Program-made: the position numbers and the translations under genes
Notes under the pieces: generated by a model
What the model saw: only the letters and a program-made list of their open reading frames with translations
The model's database searches: none
Told to the model about the DNA's origin: nothing
Source of the DNA: JAWWPY01 sp963822825
GTDB taxonomy: Bacteria; Actinomycetota; Actinomycetes; Streptosporangiales; Streptosporangiaceae
NCBI GenBank assembly: GCA_963822825.1
Contig: CAWGIW010000021.1
Coordinates: forward strand, 1-64,000
DNA: 64,000 nt
Direction: 5' to 3'
In this document: in pieces, positions 6,891-15,559 of the stretch
How positions within the stretch are numbered: position 1 is the first letter of the stretch
Layout of the letters: the number at the start of each line of letters is the position of its first letter

Positions 6891-9539
6891 CTATGGCAGG
6901 TACGCCGGGGCCACGGTGATCTTGTCGATGTTGGGCGCATAGGCGGTCGGGTTGCCAAACGTGATGGTGTTACTGCCCGAGGCGAGCCGGACGGTCAGCT
7001 CAATCGTGTCGAACTGGTCCCAGCTGTAGGTGTTGCGGGCATACAGGGTCTCGTTCGTGCCGGCCGAGGTGCTGACGGTGAAACCCCGGTCGACCAGGTT
7101 GGCGTTGTAGTTACCTGACCCGGCCCGCTCGTCGTCCGCGTAGCTGAGCATGACCCGGTAGGTTCCGGCCCGCGCCGCGCGCACCCCGGTGAAGGTGAGC
7201 GTGTTGGCGGCGCCGTTGCCGATGTAACCGACGTCCGCCCCGCCGTATGCGTACTGATTGCTCTGCACCACGGCGGCGCCGGACAGGATGTTCTGCGGGG
7301 CGGCGGCGGCATAGGTCACCGCCGCGGTGGCATCGGCAGCGGCGTCCGGCGTCACGTCCAGCGATCCGATCTCGGCCGTGCCCGGACCGGCGTTCAGGTA
7401 CTCGACCGGGTTGATTCCCGCGTGCAGGTAGACCTGTCCAAAGATCAAATTCATGAAACGGCTCAACGGCAACCCGCGGCCAGTGCCGTCCAGGTTGGTT
7501 CCGCTTACCCGCAGGTCGAAATGTCTGTCGGCCTGCGCGGGTCCGGAGGCGCGCCGCCCTAGATCGTAATAGCCGTCGTGGCCGGCGTCGACGATGAACT
7601 CGGTGTCAGAGCCAGGGGGCGCCGACACGCTCTGCGGCGCGGCGCAGGCCAAGATGCACGGTGCCGTCGTGGCGCCGCCGGACAGGTCAGCGTAGGCGGC
7701 CGGATAGCTAGTCGCCGGGCCGGTGACACCTGGCACCGGGCCATGTGCGTAGGTCAACTGGATGTCATCCAGCGTGATCTGGCCCTTGGCCGTGCCGATG
7801 GAGGGGTCGGACACGCCGAACGTGATGGTGTGCGAGCCGGCCGTCAGGCTGAGGTACAGGTCTCGGTGCGAGCGGAACAGCCAGTTGAGGGTGGGCGGGT
7901 AGCTGACGAACGACCATGGGCCACCGTCGACGCTCATGATCTGCTGCGCGATGTCCTCGGTCTGGTTGCCGTAGAAGACCGACATCAGGTAACGGCCGGT
8001 GTGCGGGACCGTCACATGGAAGGCGACCCGGCTGTCCGGCTGATCGATCGAGCCGACGTCCCTGCCGCCGGCCGTGTAGTAGCTCGGGTTGGACTCCGAG
8101 CCCTGCTGGTAGACGGTGGCGTCGGTGAGGCTGGCGTCGGCGGCCAGGTACTGCTGGGTCTGCGGCGGCGGTGGCGCGTTGATCCGGGCCCCGGTGGCGG
8201 GCGTCACGATGAGCTGGTAGGCGGCCGTCGGGTCCGTCGCCGCGAGTGGCACGGTGACGCTGCCGCCCGAGACCTGGTAGTCGGCCTCCGACACGTCGAG
8301 CGGCGTATACGCTGAACCGTCGTAACCGGTCCAGTTGATGGACTGGACGGAGACATGGACCCGCTCGCCGAAGAGGGACCGGCCGATCCCGTTGATCGCG
8401 ACCGACGCGTCGCCGCCGGCCGGGTTGGCGACGATGATGCGGGCCTGCTTGGTGGCTGTGTCGAGCGAGGCCAGTCCCTGGAGCGTGTCGATCATGCTCG
8501 GCTGCGGCGGGGTGACGCTCACCGTGTGCCCGGTCAGCGCGCCGTACCAGTCGAGCAGCCACCACGACCCGTTCGGCTCGTCATTCCTGACGGCGTTGTC
8601 GGAATAATTGTCGGCGATGTCCCAGAACGGCATGGCCGCGTAGACCTTGGTGTCCTCGAACATCGACAGCCACTGGACCATCTCGCCCGGGTTGGACAGG
8701 TGGTACCGGTCGGCGTACTCGTCGATGTCGATGGGCCGCGGGGAGATGCCGTCCTGCTTCTCGAGGGCCCGGTAGGCGGCGTAGCTCGACCGATAGGTCC
8801 GCAGCGAGCTCGGGCTCAGCTCGTGCCAGCTCATGATGTCGGGCAGGACGTGGTTGGCCTTCGCGTAGGCCAGAAAATCGGGCATGAAGCGTGAGTCGTA
8901 GTACGCCTCGTTCGGCCCCACGATCAGCGCGTGCGGGTCGATGGCCCGGATCGCACGGTAGACGGTTGTCCAGTCGGCCAGGAAATGGTCCCTGTTCGTT
9001 ATGTACTGGCTCGGGCTGGAGGTGCCCAGGCCGTACCATATCCAGTCCGGCTCGTTGAACGGGACGTAGGCGTACCGGCCGCGGTAAGGGCTGACGGCGA
9101 GCGTCCTGACGATCGACTCGAGCTTGGGCAGGTAGTCGCTGAGCCCGAGGTTCTGGTACGGCCAGTCCGAGTAGAGGTCCTGTACGTACACGAGGATCCA
9201 CTGCCCGCCCGCGCCGAAGAACTCGGGCGCGATCTTGTCCGCGTCGCCACTGGGATGCTGCAGGCCACCCGGTGGCTTCGCGGCGATGGCCCGGACGTGC
9301 AGCGGGCTGAACAAGTCGGCGCCAGGCACGCCGTCCTCGCTGAGCCCGTACAGCGCGCCGGTGGCCCCATGGAACACCGGTCCGGTCGGGCTGGCCAGGT
9401 TGACGGTGATCTGCTGTGCCGCCGAGGGCCCGGCGCCCGGTGCGGCGCTGGCCGGGGCCAGGACTAACGGTGTCGTAACCGCTGTGGCGGTGGCGAATAC
9501 GATGGCGGTCACTGCCGTCCGGGCCTTGTGCACGATCAC
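6891..9539 (-). CDS. Secreted GH39-like glycoside hydrolase with carbohydrate-binding modules
   Basis: An 882-residue exported enzyme. Residues 1-32 are a signal peptide. The catalytic TIM-barrel part (about 40-420) has FNEPDW with the likely acid/base Glu at 163 and IDEYADR with the likely nucleophile Glu at 274, the spacing of clan GH-A families such as GH39. Two beta-rich domains follow (about 470-620 and 745-882), both of the CBM35/CBM6 type (GGRDVGSID... and GGADVGYIG...). The GTG at 9539 follows GGAGGG at 4 bases; a second GTG at 9533 has 10-base spacing. It sits downstream of the ABC importer genes, so it probably releases the sugar they import. GH39 assignment is tentative. Confidence 0.75.
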   Translation of the reverse strand: MIVHKARTAVTAIVFATATAVTTPLVLAPASAAPGAGPSAAQQITVNLASPTGPVFHGATGALYGLSEDGVPGADLFSPLHVRAIAAKPPGGLQHPSGDADKIAPEFFGAGGQWILVYVQDLYSDWPYQNLGLSDYLPKLESIVRTLAVSPYRGRYAYVPFNEPDWIWYGLGTSSPSQYITNRDHFLADWTTVYRAIRAIDPHALIVGPNEAYYDSRFMPDFLAYAKANHVLPDIMSWHELSPSSLRTYRSSYAAYRALEKQDGISPRPIDIDEYADRYHLSNPGEMVQWLSMFEDTKVYAAMPFWDIADNYSDNAVRNDEPNGSWWLLDWYGALTGHTVSVTPPQPSMIDTLQGLASLDTATKQARIIVANPAGGDASVAINGIGRSLFGERVHVSVQSINWTGYDGSAYTPLDVSEADYQVSGGSVTVPLAATDPTAAYQLIVTPATGARINAPPPPQTQQYLAADASLTDATVYQQGSESNPSYYTAGGRDVGSIDQPDSRVAFHVTVPHTGRYLMSVFYGNQTEDIAQQIMSVDGGPWSFVSYPPTLNWLFRSHRDLYLSLTAGSHTITFGVSDPSIGTAKGQITLDDIQLTYAHGPVPGVTGPATSYPAAYADLSGGATTAPCILACAAPQSVSAPPGSDTEFIVDAGHDGYYDLGRRASGPAQADRHFDLRVSGTNLDGTGRGLPLSRFMNLIFGQVYLHAGINPVEYLNAGPGTAEIGSLDVTPDAAADATAAVTYAAAAPQNILSGAAVVQSNQYAYGGADVGYIGNGAANTLTFTGVRAARAGTYRVMLSYADDERAGSGNYNANLVDRGFTVSTSAGTNETLYARNTYSWDQFDTIELTVRLASGSNTITFGNPTAYAPNIDKITVAPAYLP

Positions 9540-9694
9540 GGATCCCTCCACTGGGGTGTCTATGCCGGTGTGAGTGCGCATCATTTGTCGGGCGGCGGGT
9601 GGCCCGCCGACGGGTGCATCCGTCGGCGGGCCCATCCGCGCCGGAGGGTTGTCAGCCGGGAGAGGCCCGGCGGTCGCAGGGCCCGGTGGGTGTG

Positions 9695-10729
9695 TCAGCC
9701 CGCGGTCGCCAGGTCGTCGGCCGCCTGCTTGGCGGCCGCGCTGACCGCCTGCGGGACGTTCTTCCCGGTCAGGTAGGCGGGGGCAAGCAGGTTGGCGATG
9801 TCGAGCTGGGCCTTGTTCATGCCTGGCGTGACCGGCCAGAACACGGTGTTCCAGCTGGCCTCGGTCAGGAACGGCTGGATGTCGATGCCGTGCGACTTCC
9901 AGTAGGCGGCCATGAGCGGGTCGAGCGAGGGGATGCCGGGCCAGATGTACCCGCCGGTGCCCATGATCTTCTCCGACGCCGAGGAGCCGAGCCACTGCTC
10001 GAGTTCCCATGCGGCCTGCTGGTTGGGGGAGTGCGTGTTGATCGAGTCGATGAGCCCGTTCAGCACGGTCCACTTGCCGGCCGGACCCGCGGGGAACGGC
10101 AGCACCCCGATCGGGAACTTGACCTCGGACGGCAGCCCGGCCGTGATCCAGTCGCCATTTTCGATCATCGCAACCTTGCCCTTGGCGAACAGCTGCTGGT
10201 CTTCGTTGTTGTTGGCCGCGGCGTCGGTGCCGAGGTCGGAGCCGGGGGCGGCGACGTGGTACTTGTACATGAGGTCGGTCAGGAACTGGAAGGTCTGCTG
10301 CGCGGCGGGCGTGTTGAACGCGACGGTTTTCGCGTACGGCTCGCTGATGATCTTCACGCCGTTTTCGGCCAGGTAAGGCTCGAATCCCCACTGCATCTCG
10401 TTCGGCGAGTCGGTGCCGTAGGTGGCGACCGAGGAGGAGTTGAACTGGGGTGACAGGGCGTTGTGGCCGCTGGTGTCCACCGTCAGTTGCTTGAGGAAGC
10501 TGAGCCAAGTCCCGCCGTTGGCTGGGTTCCAGGTGAGCGAGGACGGGATCACGATGTGGTGCTGCTTGAAGTAGTTGATGTTGTAGTAATAGGCGATCGT
10601 GTCCCAGTCCTTGGGCAGGCCGTAGATCTTGCCGCCGAACTGGTGCAAGCTGACCAGGGTCGGGATGTACTGGCTCATGTTGATGCCAGCCGCCTTGATC
10701 TTGGCCGTCAGGTCCTCCATCACGCCGTC
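9695..10729 (-). pseudogene. 3' part of split ABC sugar-binding protein gene
   Basis: This encodes about 343 residues of an extracellular solute-binding protein of the CUT1 type, starting at GVMEDLTAK. It has the family features of the second half (WNTVFWPVTPGMNKAQ, LLAPAYLTG). The 5' part lies at 12036-12386, beyond an IS3-family element. Joining the two at the 3-bp target repeat restores one frame and a 460-residue protein, the normal family length. A short read-in from the element (ATG at 10759) could give a protein without signal peptide, which could not work as a lipoprotein receptor. Confidence 0.9.
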
Positions 10730-10771
10730 TGATGTGCCGCGTTCTTTCCGGACAGCCATTTAATGGTTAAT

Positions 10772-11683
10772 TCATGCTGAGAGCTGCCGGTCAAGATGCT
10801 CGCCATAGACCTGCTGCGGAGTCCTGTACTGAAGTCCAGAGTGCCGACGCCGAGAATTGTACCGGAACTCAATGTACCTGGCAACGTCACGGTATGCGTG
10901 CGCACGGGTCGGATACTGAGTACGGTGAACTCGCTCATTCTTCAAGATAGCGAAGAACGATTCGGCCATCGAGTTATCGTAGCAAATTCCGGTCCGGCCG
11001 ACCGAATGCCGGAGCTTGTGATGCTTCAGTCTCCTGGCGAACTGACTGGATGTGTAATTGCTTCCGCGGTCCGAGTGGAAGATCGCCTGCTCGGCAAGAA
11101 CATGGTTCCGGGCGGCCATGTCTATGGCCCTCTCGATGAGCGGCGTCTTATAGTTGTCGTCCATTGCCCAGCCCACGACGGCCCTGGTATGGCAGTCAAT
11201 GACGGTCGCCAGATAGACCCAGCCTTCCCAGGTCTCGATATAAGTGATGTCCCCGACCATTTTCAGGCCGGGAGCGCCCGCGGTGAAGTCGCGCTTGACG
11301 AGGTCAGGGATGCGGTGCTCCTGGCCGTCGCCCTCGGTCAGGCTGAACCGCCAGGGCCTCGGCTGGCAGGGCTCCAGGCCCAGCTCACGCATAAGAGACC
11401 GGACCAGCTCAGGCCCGCACGGCACACCCCAGCCTGCCAGGTCGGCGTGGATCCGCCGGTGCCCGTAGGTCCCGTCAGAGTCGTCGAAGGACCTGGTAAT
11501 GAACAACTTGAGTTTCTCACGCCTTTCCGCTGTAGCCGAAGCCGGCCGGTCCCGCCATCCGTAGAATCCCGAACGGGAGATCTCAAGCCATGCGCACATC
11601 TTCACGATCGAAGGAGGCCTGCTGTTGTTCGCGGTCGTGCTGGCTGCGTTCTCCGCGTCGATGAACTCGAACTTGTCGCTCAC
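10772..11683 (-). CDS. IS3-family transposase OrfB (DDE integrase domain)
   Basis: A 303-residue integrase-like transposase. The catalytic residues are D145 (GDITYIE), D205 (HSDRGSNYTS) and E241 (MAESFFAILKNE), giving the DD(35)E spacing of IS3 elements. An HTH_21-like N-terminal segment (SRSGFYGWRDRP) precedes the rve domain. The GTG start overlaps the orfA stop by 4 bases (GTGA). In this family OrfAB is usually made by -1 frameshifting; a GGAAAAAG stretch in orfA near 11711-11718 is a possible slip site. Confidence 0.93.
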   Translation of the reverse strand: MSDKFEFIDAENAASTTANNSRPPSIVKMCAWLEISRSGFYGWRDRPASATAERREKLKLFITRSFDDSDGTYGHRRIHADLAGWGVPCGPELVRSLMRELGLEPCQPRPWRFSLTEGDGQEHRIPDLVKRDFTAGAPGLKMVGDITYIETWEGWVYLATVIDCHTRAVVGWAMDDNYKTPLIERAIDMAARNHVLAEQAIFHSDRGSNYTSSQFARRLKHHKLRHSVGRTGICYDNSMAESFFAILKNERVHRTQYPTRAHAYRDVARYIEFRYNSRRRHSGLQYRTPQQVYGEHLDRQLSA

Positions 11684-11976
11684 CGAGGCTCGCTGGCGAA
11701 GTACGCGGCAACTTTTTCCAGGAAGGCGACTTTCTGCTTGAGGTCCCGAAGTTCACGCTCTGCCTCGCGAAGCCGGACACGCTCGCTCATCGTAAGCGAC
11801 GGCTCATCGCTGGCATGCTCACTTCTGTAGACGTTCACCCAGTTCCCGAGAGTGCCTTCGACGATACCGAGTTCCCTGGCCACCTGCGCGATCGGACGTG
11901 ACGTCTCGATCACCAGCTTCACGGCTTCTTCCCGGAACTCAGGTGTGTAATTGTGCTTGCGTCTCGCCAATACCAT
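11680..11976 (-). CDS. IS3-family transposase OrfA (HTH)
   Basis: A 98-residue DNA-binding protein. It has the HTH_Tnp_1 pattern (YTPEFREEAVKLV, then an HTH ending GTLGNWV) and a C-terminal leucine-zipper-like helix (AERELRDLKQKVAFLEKV). It recognises the ends of the element. Intact and coupled to orfB by a 4-base overlap. Confidence 0.92.
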   Translation of the reverse strand: MVLARRKHNYTPEFREEAVKLVIETSRPIAQVARELGIVEGTLGNWVNVYRSEHASDEPSLTMSERVRLREAERELRDLKQKVAFLEKVAAYFASEPR

Positions 11977-12035
11977 CCCTTTCAGACGGCCCCAATCTTA
12001 GTGGGGCCGCTGTCCGGAAGGTTCGGGGCACCTCA

Positions 12036-12386
12036 GTCTTTGAGCCACGAGGCGATCATCGGCGTGTTGACCCAGTACACGTCCGGGCCACCGCCCGAGC
12101 TGAACTCGGTAGTCAGCTTGGGCTGATAGTCGTTGTAGGCGATCGATTCGATGGTGACGTGAATGTTCGGGTGGGCCTTCTCGAACACGTCTATCGATTT
12201 CTGGTAGCCCGTGCTCTCTGGCGTGACCCACTGCGCATAGGTCAGGTTGATCTTGCCGGAGCTGCTCGATCCGCTCGACGAGCATGCCGCGGCGGCGACC
12301 AGGAGAGCGGCGCATCCACCGGCGATGGCCGCCCGCCGCGGTGCCGTCCGAAGGAGTCTCTTTCTTCGCATGGGGGTTCTTGGCAT
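12036..12386 (-). pseudogene. 5' part of split ABC sugar-binding lipoprotein gene
   Basis: The first 117 residues of the receptor: Arg/Lys-rich start, hydrophobic core and a lipobox ending AAAC at about residue 35, a Ser-rich linker, then the solute-binding fold (KINLTYAQWVTPE, DVFEKAHPNIHV). The ATG at 12386 has a strong AAGGAGGA 7 bases upstream. The reading frame ends at a TGA supplied by the first three bases of the IS, so the truncated lipoprotein stops at SWLKD. See the 3' part at 9695-10729. Confidence 0.9.
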
Positions 12387-12459
12387 GAAGGTTTCCTCCT
12401 TTTCGCCGCCGGAACTGAGCCACTCCGGCGGGGCTCTTGGGTTCTCAGCGATGTGGAGC

Positions 12460-13350
12460 TCAGCGATTGACGCCGGTGAGCTGCAGGGATCGCACGATAT
12501 GTTTCTGGAACACGGCGAAGATCACGAGTAGCGGGATAAGCGAGACGAGAGACGCCGCGAGCACGAGGTTCCACTGGTCGTTGAAGCTCGACTGCAGGCC
12601 CGCGATGGCGACGGTGAGGACCTGCTTGGAGTTGCTGTCCGTCACGATCAGCGGCCAGAGGAAGTTGTTCCAGCCGAAAACGAAGGCGATGAGTGTCGCC
12701 GTGACGATGATCGGCTTGGCCATCGGGATCAGGATCCGGGTAAGGATCGTCCATTCCGAGCAGCCGTCCACGCGCGCCGCGGCGAACACCTCGGATGGCA
12801 GTGACCTGAAGTACTGCCGCATGAGGAAGATGGTGTAGGGAACTCCCAGCACGTACGGCAGGAAGATCGCCCAGTAGGTGTTGGTCAGGTGGAACTCGCG
12901 CATCATCGTGTACAGCGGCACGAGCGTCACCACGTTGGGCACCATGAGCGTCGCGAGGTACACGGCGAACAAGGCGTCCCGGCCGGGGAACTCGAGCCGG
13001 GCGAAGGCATAGGCGGAGAGCACGCCGAAGGTGACCTGCCCGGCGGTCAGCGCGCAGGTGACCAGCAACGTGTTCCCCAGGTAACGGATGAAGTCGTCGC
13101 GCAGCAGGATCGTCTTGAAGTTCCCGATGTAGAGCGAATGCGGCGGCGCCCACGGAGCGGTGGAGAAGAGGTTGGCTTCAGACTTGAAGGCGCCGAAGAA
13201 GGCGATCACGTACGGGCCGAGGAACACCAGCGCGATGAGGGTCAGGCACCCGTAGAACACGACGTACTCGAGGACCCTCAGTGCCGCCGCCCGCGGTGGC
13301 CTCTGGGCGGCTGCGGGCCGTCGCTCCGGCGCCTGCGTCGTTGCGGCCAT
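12460..13350 (-). CDS. Sugar ABC transporter permease, MalG type
   Basis: A 296-residue inner-membrane permease with six predicted helices. The cytoplasmic EAA loop (EVFAAARVDGCSEWTILTRI, then LPMAKP-like) that contacts the ATPase is present at about residues 187-215. It starts 3 bases after the MalF-type gene stops, so both are co-transcribed. No ATPase gene is in the locus; a shared MsiK-type ATPase elsewhere is usual in actinomycetes. With its receptor gene split by an IS, the importer is probably non-functional unless another receptor serves it. Confidence 0.92.
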   Translation of the reverse strand: MAATTQAPERRPAAAQRPPRAAALRVLEYVVFYGCLTLIALVFLGPYVIAFFGAFKSEANLFSTAPWAPPHSLYIGNFKTILLRDDFIRYLGNTLLVTCALTAGQVTFGVLSAYAFARLEFPGRDALFAVYLATLMVPNVVTLVPLYTMMREFHLTNTYWAIFLPYVLGVPYTIFLMRQYFRSLPSEVFAAARVDGCSEWTILTRILIPMAKPIIVTATLIAFVFGWNNFLWPLIVTDSNSKQVLTVAIAGLQSSFNDQWNLVLAASLVSLIPLLVIFAVFQKHIVRSLQLTGVNR

Positions 13351-13353
13351 CGC

Positions 13354-14308
13354 TCAGGCAATCTCGTAAGTGATGCGGCTCCGGAAGAAACGGAACTGGA
13401 TCAAGGTGATGACCAGGATCACGGCGAAGAGCAGCAACGACATCGCCGCGGCCGAGCCGACATCGAAGCTCTGGAACGCGGTCTGGTAGATCTGGTAGTT
13501 GATGACGTTCGTCGCGTTGCCCGGGCCACCCTGGGTCATCACGTAGACGGTGTCGAAGATCTGGAACGACCCGATGATGTCGGTTACCAGCACGAAGAGC
13601 ATCGTGGAGTTCAGCAGGGGAAGTGTGATCCTGGTGAACCGCCTGAAGGCGGACGCCCCGTCGATGCTCGCTGACTCATACAGCTGCGGCGGGATGGCCA
13701 GCAGGCCAGCGAGGAAGAAGAGCATGTTGTATCCCGCGTACTGCCAGGTATTCACCATGGCCACCACGGGCAGGGCGGTGCTGGTGCTGCCGAGCCAGTC
13801 CGGCCCATGCACGCCGACGAGTTGCAGCAGATGGTTGATGAGGCCGTTCTGCGCGTTGAACAGCCAGCTCCAGACGACGGCCATGGCCACTGGCGTTGAC
13901 ATAAAGGGCAGGACGTACAGAGCCCGGAAGAGGCCCATCGCCGGCATCTTCCTGACCAGCAGCATCGCGAGCGTCAGGGCTAGGACGGTCTGGAACGGGA
14001 TATTCCAGAGCACGTAGTACGCGCTGACCAGCAGCGCGTGCAGGACGTGGTCGTCCTTCACCATCGTGGAGAAATTGGCGAGCCCCACCCACCGGGGCGG
14101 GGTCAGGAAATTCCACTGGACGAAGCTGAGGACCAGGACGATGACCACGGGGATGAGCAGGAACGCCGCCACCCCGATGAGGCTCGGGAGGACGAATGGT
14201 GCGGCCGCGGCCAGCCGGCGGGCCGCCGCCTGCCGAGTTCCGGTGCGTGCGGGCGGGCGGTGGTTCCGGCGCGGCGATGCTGGAACGCCGCAGAGCGGAT
14301 ACGTGCAT
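13354..14308 (-). CDS. Sugar ABC transporter permease, MalF type (start uncertain)
   Basis: The conserved permease begins near 14235 (LAAAAPFVLPSLIGV is helix 1) and ends at 13354, with an EAA loop (YESASIDGASAFRRFTRITLP). No ATG, GTG or TTG with a Shine-Dalgarno lies in frame just upstream; the first in-frame ones are at 14436 and 14514, deep inside the LacI gene. An ATG at 14308 opens a plausible N-terminus (MHVSALRRSS) but in another frame, which would need a one-base shift near 14250. I give 14308 as the working start. Either the start is unusual or there is a frameshift (mutation or sequencing error). Confidence 0.7.
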
Positions 14309-15434
14309 AAGTCGGCGCCTTGGTCGGAAGAACGTGGGGCGGGCCGGCCGCGCGGGCGCCGCCGGTCCGGCCGCGTCCGGGGGGAGAGGGCGGGGGACCC
14401 GCGCTCTCCCGGACGACGAGCTGCGGCTGGGGCCACGGCTTGGGCTCGGGGGCGCGGCGCGGATCGAGGAAGGGCCGCAGCTGCGCGAAGCAGGCCCGGC
14501 CAAGTTCGATCCAATCGAGCCTGACCGTGGTGAGCGCGGGGGTAAAGAACTCCGACTGCGGGGTGTCGTCGAAGCCGACCACGCTGACCGATTCCGGGAT
14601 CCTCCGCCCGGCCTCGTGCAGGGCCCGGATCACGCCGATCGCGAGGTCGTCGTTGCCGCAGAGGATCGCGGTGACCTGTGGGTCGGATGCGAGGGTGCGG
14701 CCGGCCTGGTAGCCCGAGCTCGGATGCCAGCCCGCCTGCACGGGCTCGGGGACGGCCACGCCCGCCTCCTGCAGGGCCATCCGCCAGCCCGCCGTCCGCT
14801 GGGGGATGTTGTCGGTCGATGGCGGTATGGCGACGTAGTGCACGGTCTGGTGGCCCAGGTCGAGCAGGAAGCGGGTGGCGTCACGGGCGGCCTCCCGGTC
14901 ATCTATCCAGGCCCAGGGCTTCCCTTGGCCTTCGTCGCCGATGGGGGTTTCCACGGCCGCCACCATCGGCGTGCCCGCGGGGATCGCGGCCAGCGCGCGG
15001 GTGCCCGCCCGGTCAAAGGCGAGCACGATGAGGGCACCACCTGGTTCGACCGCACGGGCCACGGCGTCCGCGACGACGTCTTCGTCGTCGGACTCCATCA
15101 CCCTGATGCCGACCGCGAACCTGGCCGGGCGCGCCGCCTCCTCGATCCCGCGCAGGACGGCCGACTGGCCGTACAGCGTCGTGTTGGAGGTCAGGACCGT
15201 GACGGACTCGACCGGCCCGCCCGCCAGCGCGCGGGCCGCCCGGTTCGGCCGGAAGCCGAGATCCTCGATGGTGGCCAGGATGAGTTCCCGGGTCGTGGGC
15301 TTCACCCGCGGATGCTCGTTGATCACCCGGGAGACCGTCTGGTAGGAGACTCCGGCCGCTGCGGCCACGTCACGGATACTCACCGGCCGCGCGGCACGGT
15401 CCGCCCCGCCAGTTGTGTGACCGGTCACATTCAT
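14103..15434 (-). CDS. LacI-family sugar regulator
   Basis: A repressor with the LacI headpiece at about residues 17-70 (VSIRDVAAAAGVSYQTVSRVINEHPRVKP, hinge GFRPNRAARAL) and a periplasmic-binding-protein-like sensor domain ending near LVVRESAGPP. The family normally stops there (near 14390), but the frame stays open and runs 290 bases more into the permease gene, giving an unlikely Arg/Ser/Pro-rich tail. The ATG at 15434 overlaps one of two operator palindromes; a GTG at 15383 just before the headpiece is the alternative. It should control the importer/GH39 genes downstream and the divergent alpha-galactosidase. Confidence 0.8.
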   Translation of the reverse strand: MNVTGHTTGGADRAARPVSIRDVAAAAGVSYQTVSRVINEHPRVKPTTRELILATIEDLGFRPNRAARALAGGPVESVTVLTSNTTLYGQSAVLRGIEEAARPARFAVGIRVMESDDEDVVADAVARAVEPGGALIVLAFDRAGTRALAAIPAGTPMVAAVETPIGDEGQGKPWAWIDDREAARDATRFLLDLGHQTVHYVAIPPSTDNIPQRTAGWRMALQEAGVAVPEPVQAGWHPSSGYQAGRTLASDPQVTAILCGNDDLAIGVIRALHEAGRRIPESVSVVGFDDTPQSEFFTPALTTVRLDWIELGRACFAQLRPFLDPRRAPEPKPWPQPQLVVRESAGPPPSPPGRGRTGGARAAGPPHVLPTKAPTYARIRSAAFQHRRAGTTARPHAPELGRRRPAGWPRPHHSSSRASSGWRRSCSSPWSSSWSSASSSGIS

Positions 15435-15456
15435 GCCAGGATTGTGACCGGTCACA
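15416..15456. promoter_or_regulatory. Twin LacI-type operators in the divergent promoter region
   Basis: The perfect palindrome TGTGACCGGTCACA occurs at 15416-15429 and 15443-15456, centres 27 bp apart. It lies at the start of the LacI gene and about 100 bases upstream of the alpha-galactosidase gene. The central CG and 14-bp symmetry are typical of LacI-family operators, so autoregulation and control of both transcripts is inferred. Confidence 0.7.
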
Positions 15457-15559
15457 CAAATCGCTGTCAAGCAACGAACACGTAACGAGCACTTCACACA
15501 CGAAACACGACAGAAACGAAACACGCGTTAAGCGACAGCATCTGGTCAGGAGGGCGGAG

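Larger units (their letters stand above)
10730..12035 (-). mobile_element. IS3-family insertion sequence, 1306 bp
   Basis: The ends form 27-bp imperfect inverted repeats that begin TGA(G/T)GTGCC and end TTCCGGACAGC; 22 of 27 positions match. A 3-bp target duplication (GTC on the plus strand) lies at 10727-10729 and 12036-12038. Inside are the two overlapping frames orfA and orfB with a complete DD(35)E triad. Direction of transcription is the same as the interrupted gene. Both coding frames look intact, so the copy may still be active. Confidence 0.93.

Noticed and set aside
6891..10508. A single 1205-residue protein covering the GH39-like gene and upstream DNA
   Set aside because: The first 320 codons are a shadow of the solute-binding protein gene; a signal peptide with its own Shine-Dalgarno starts at 9539.
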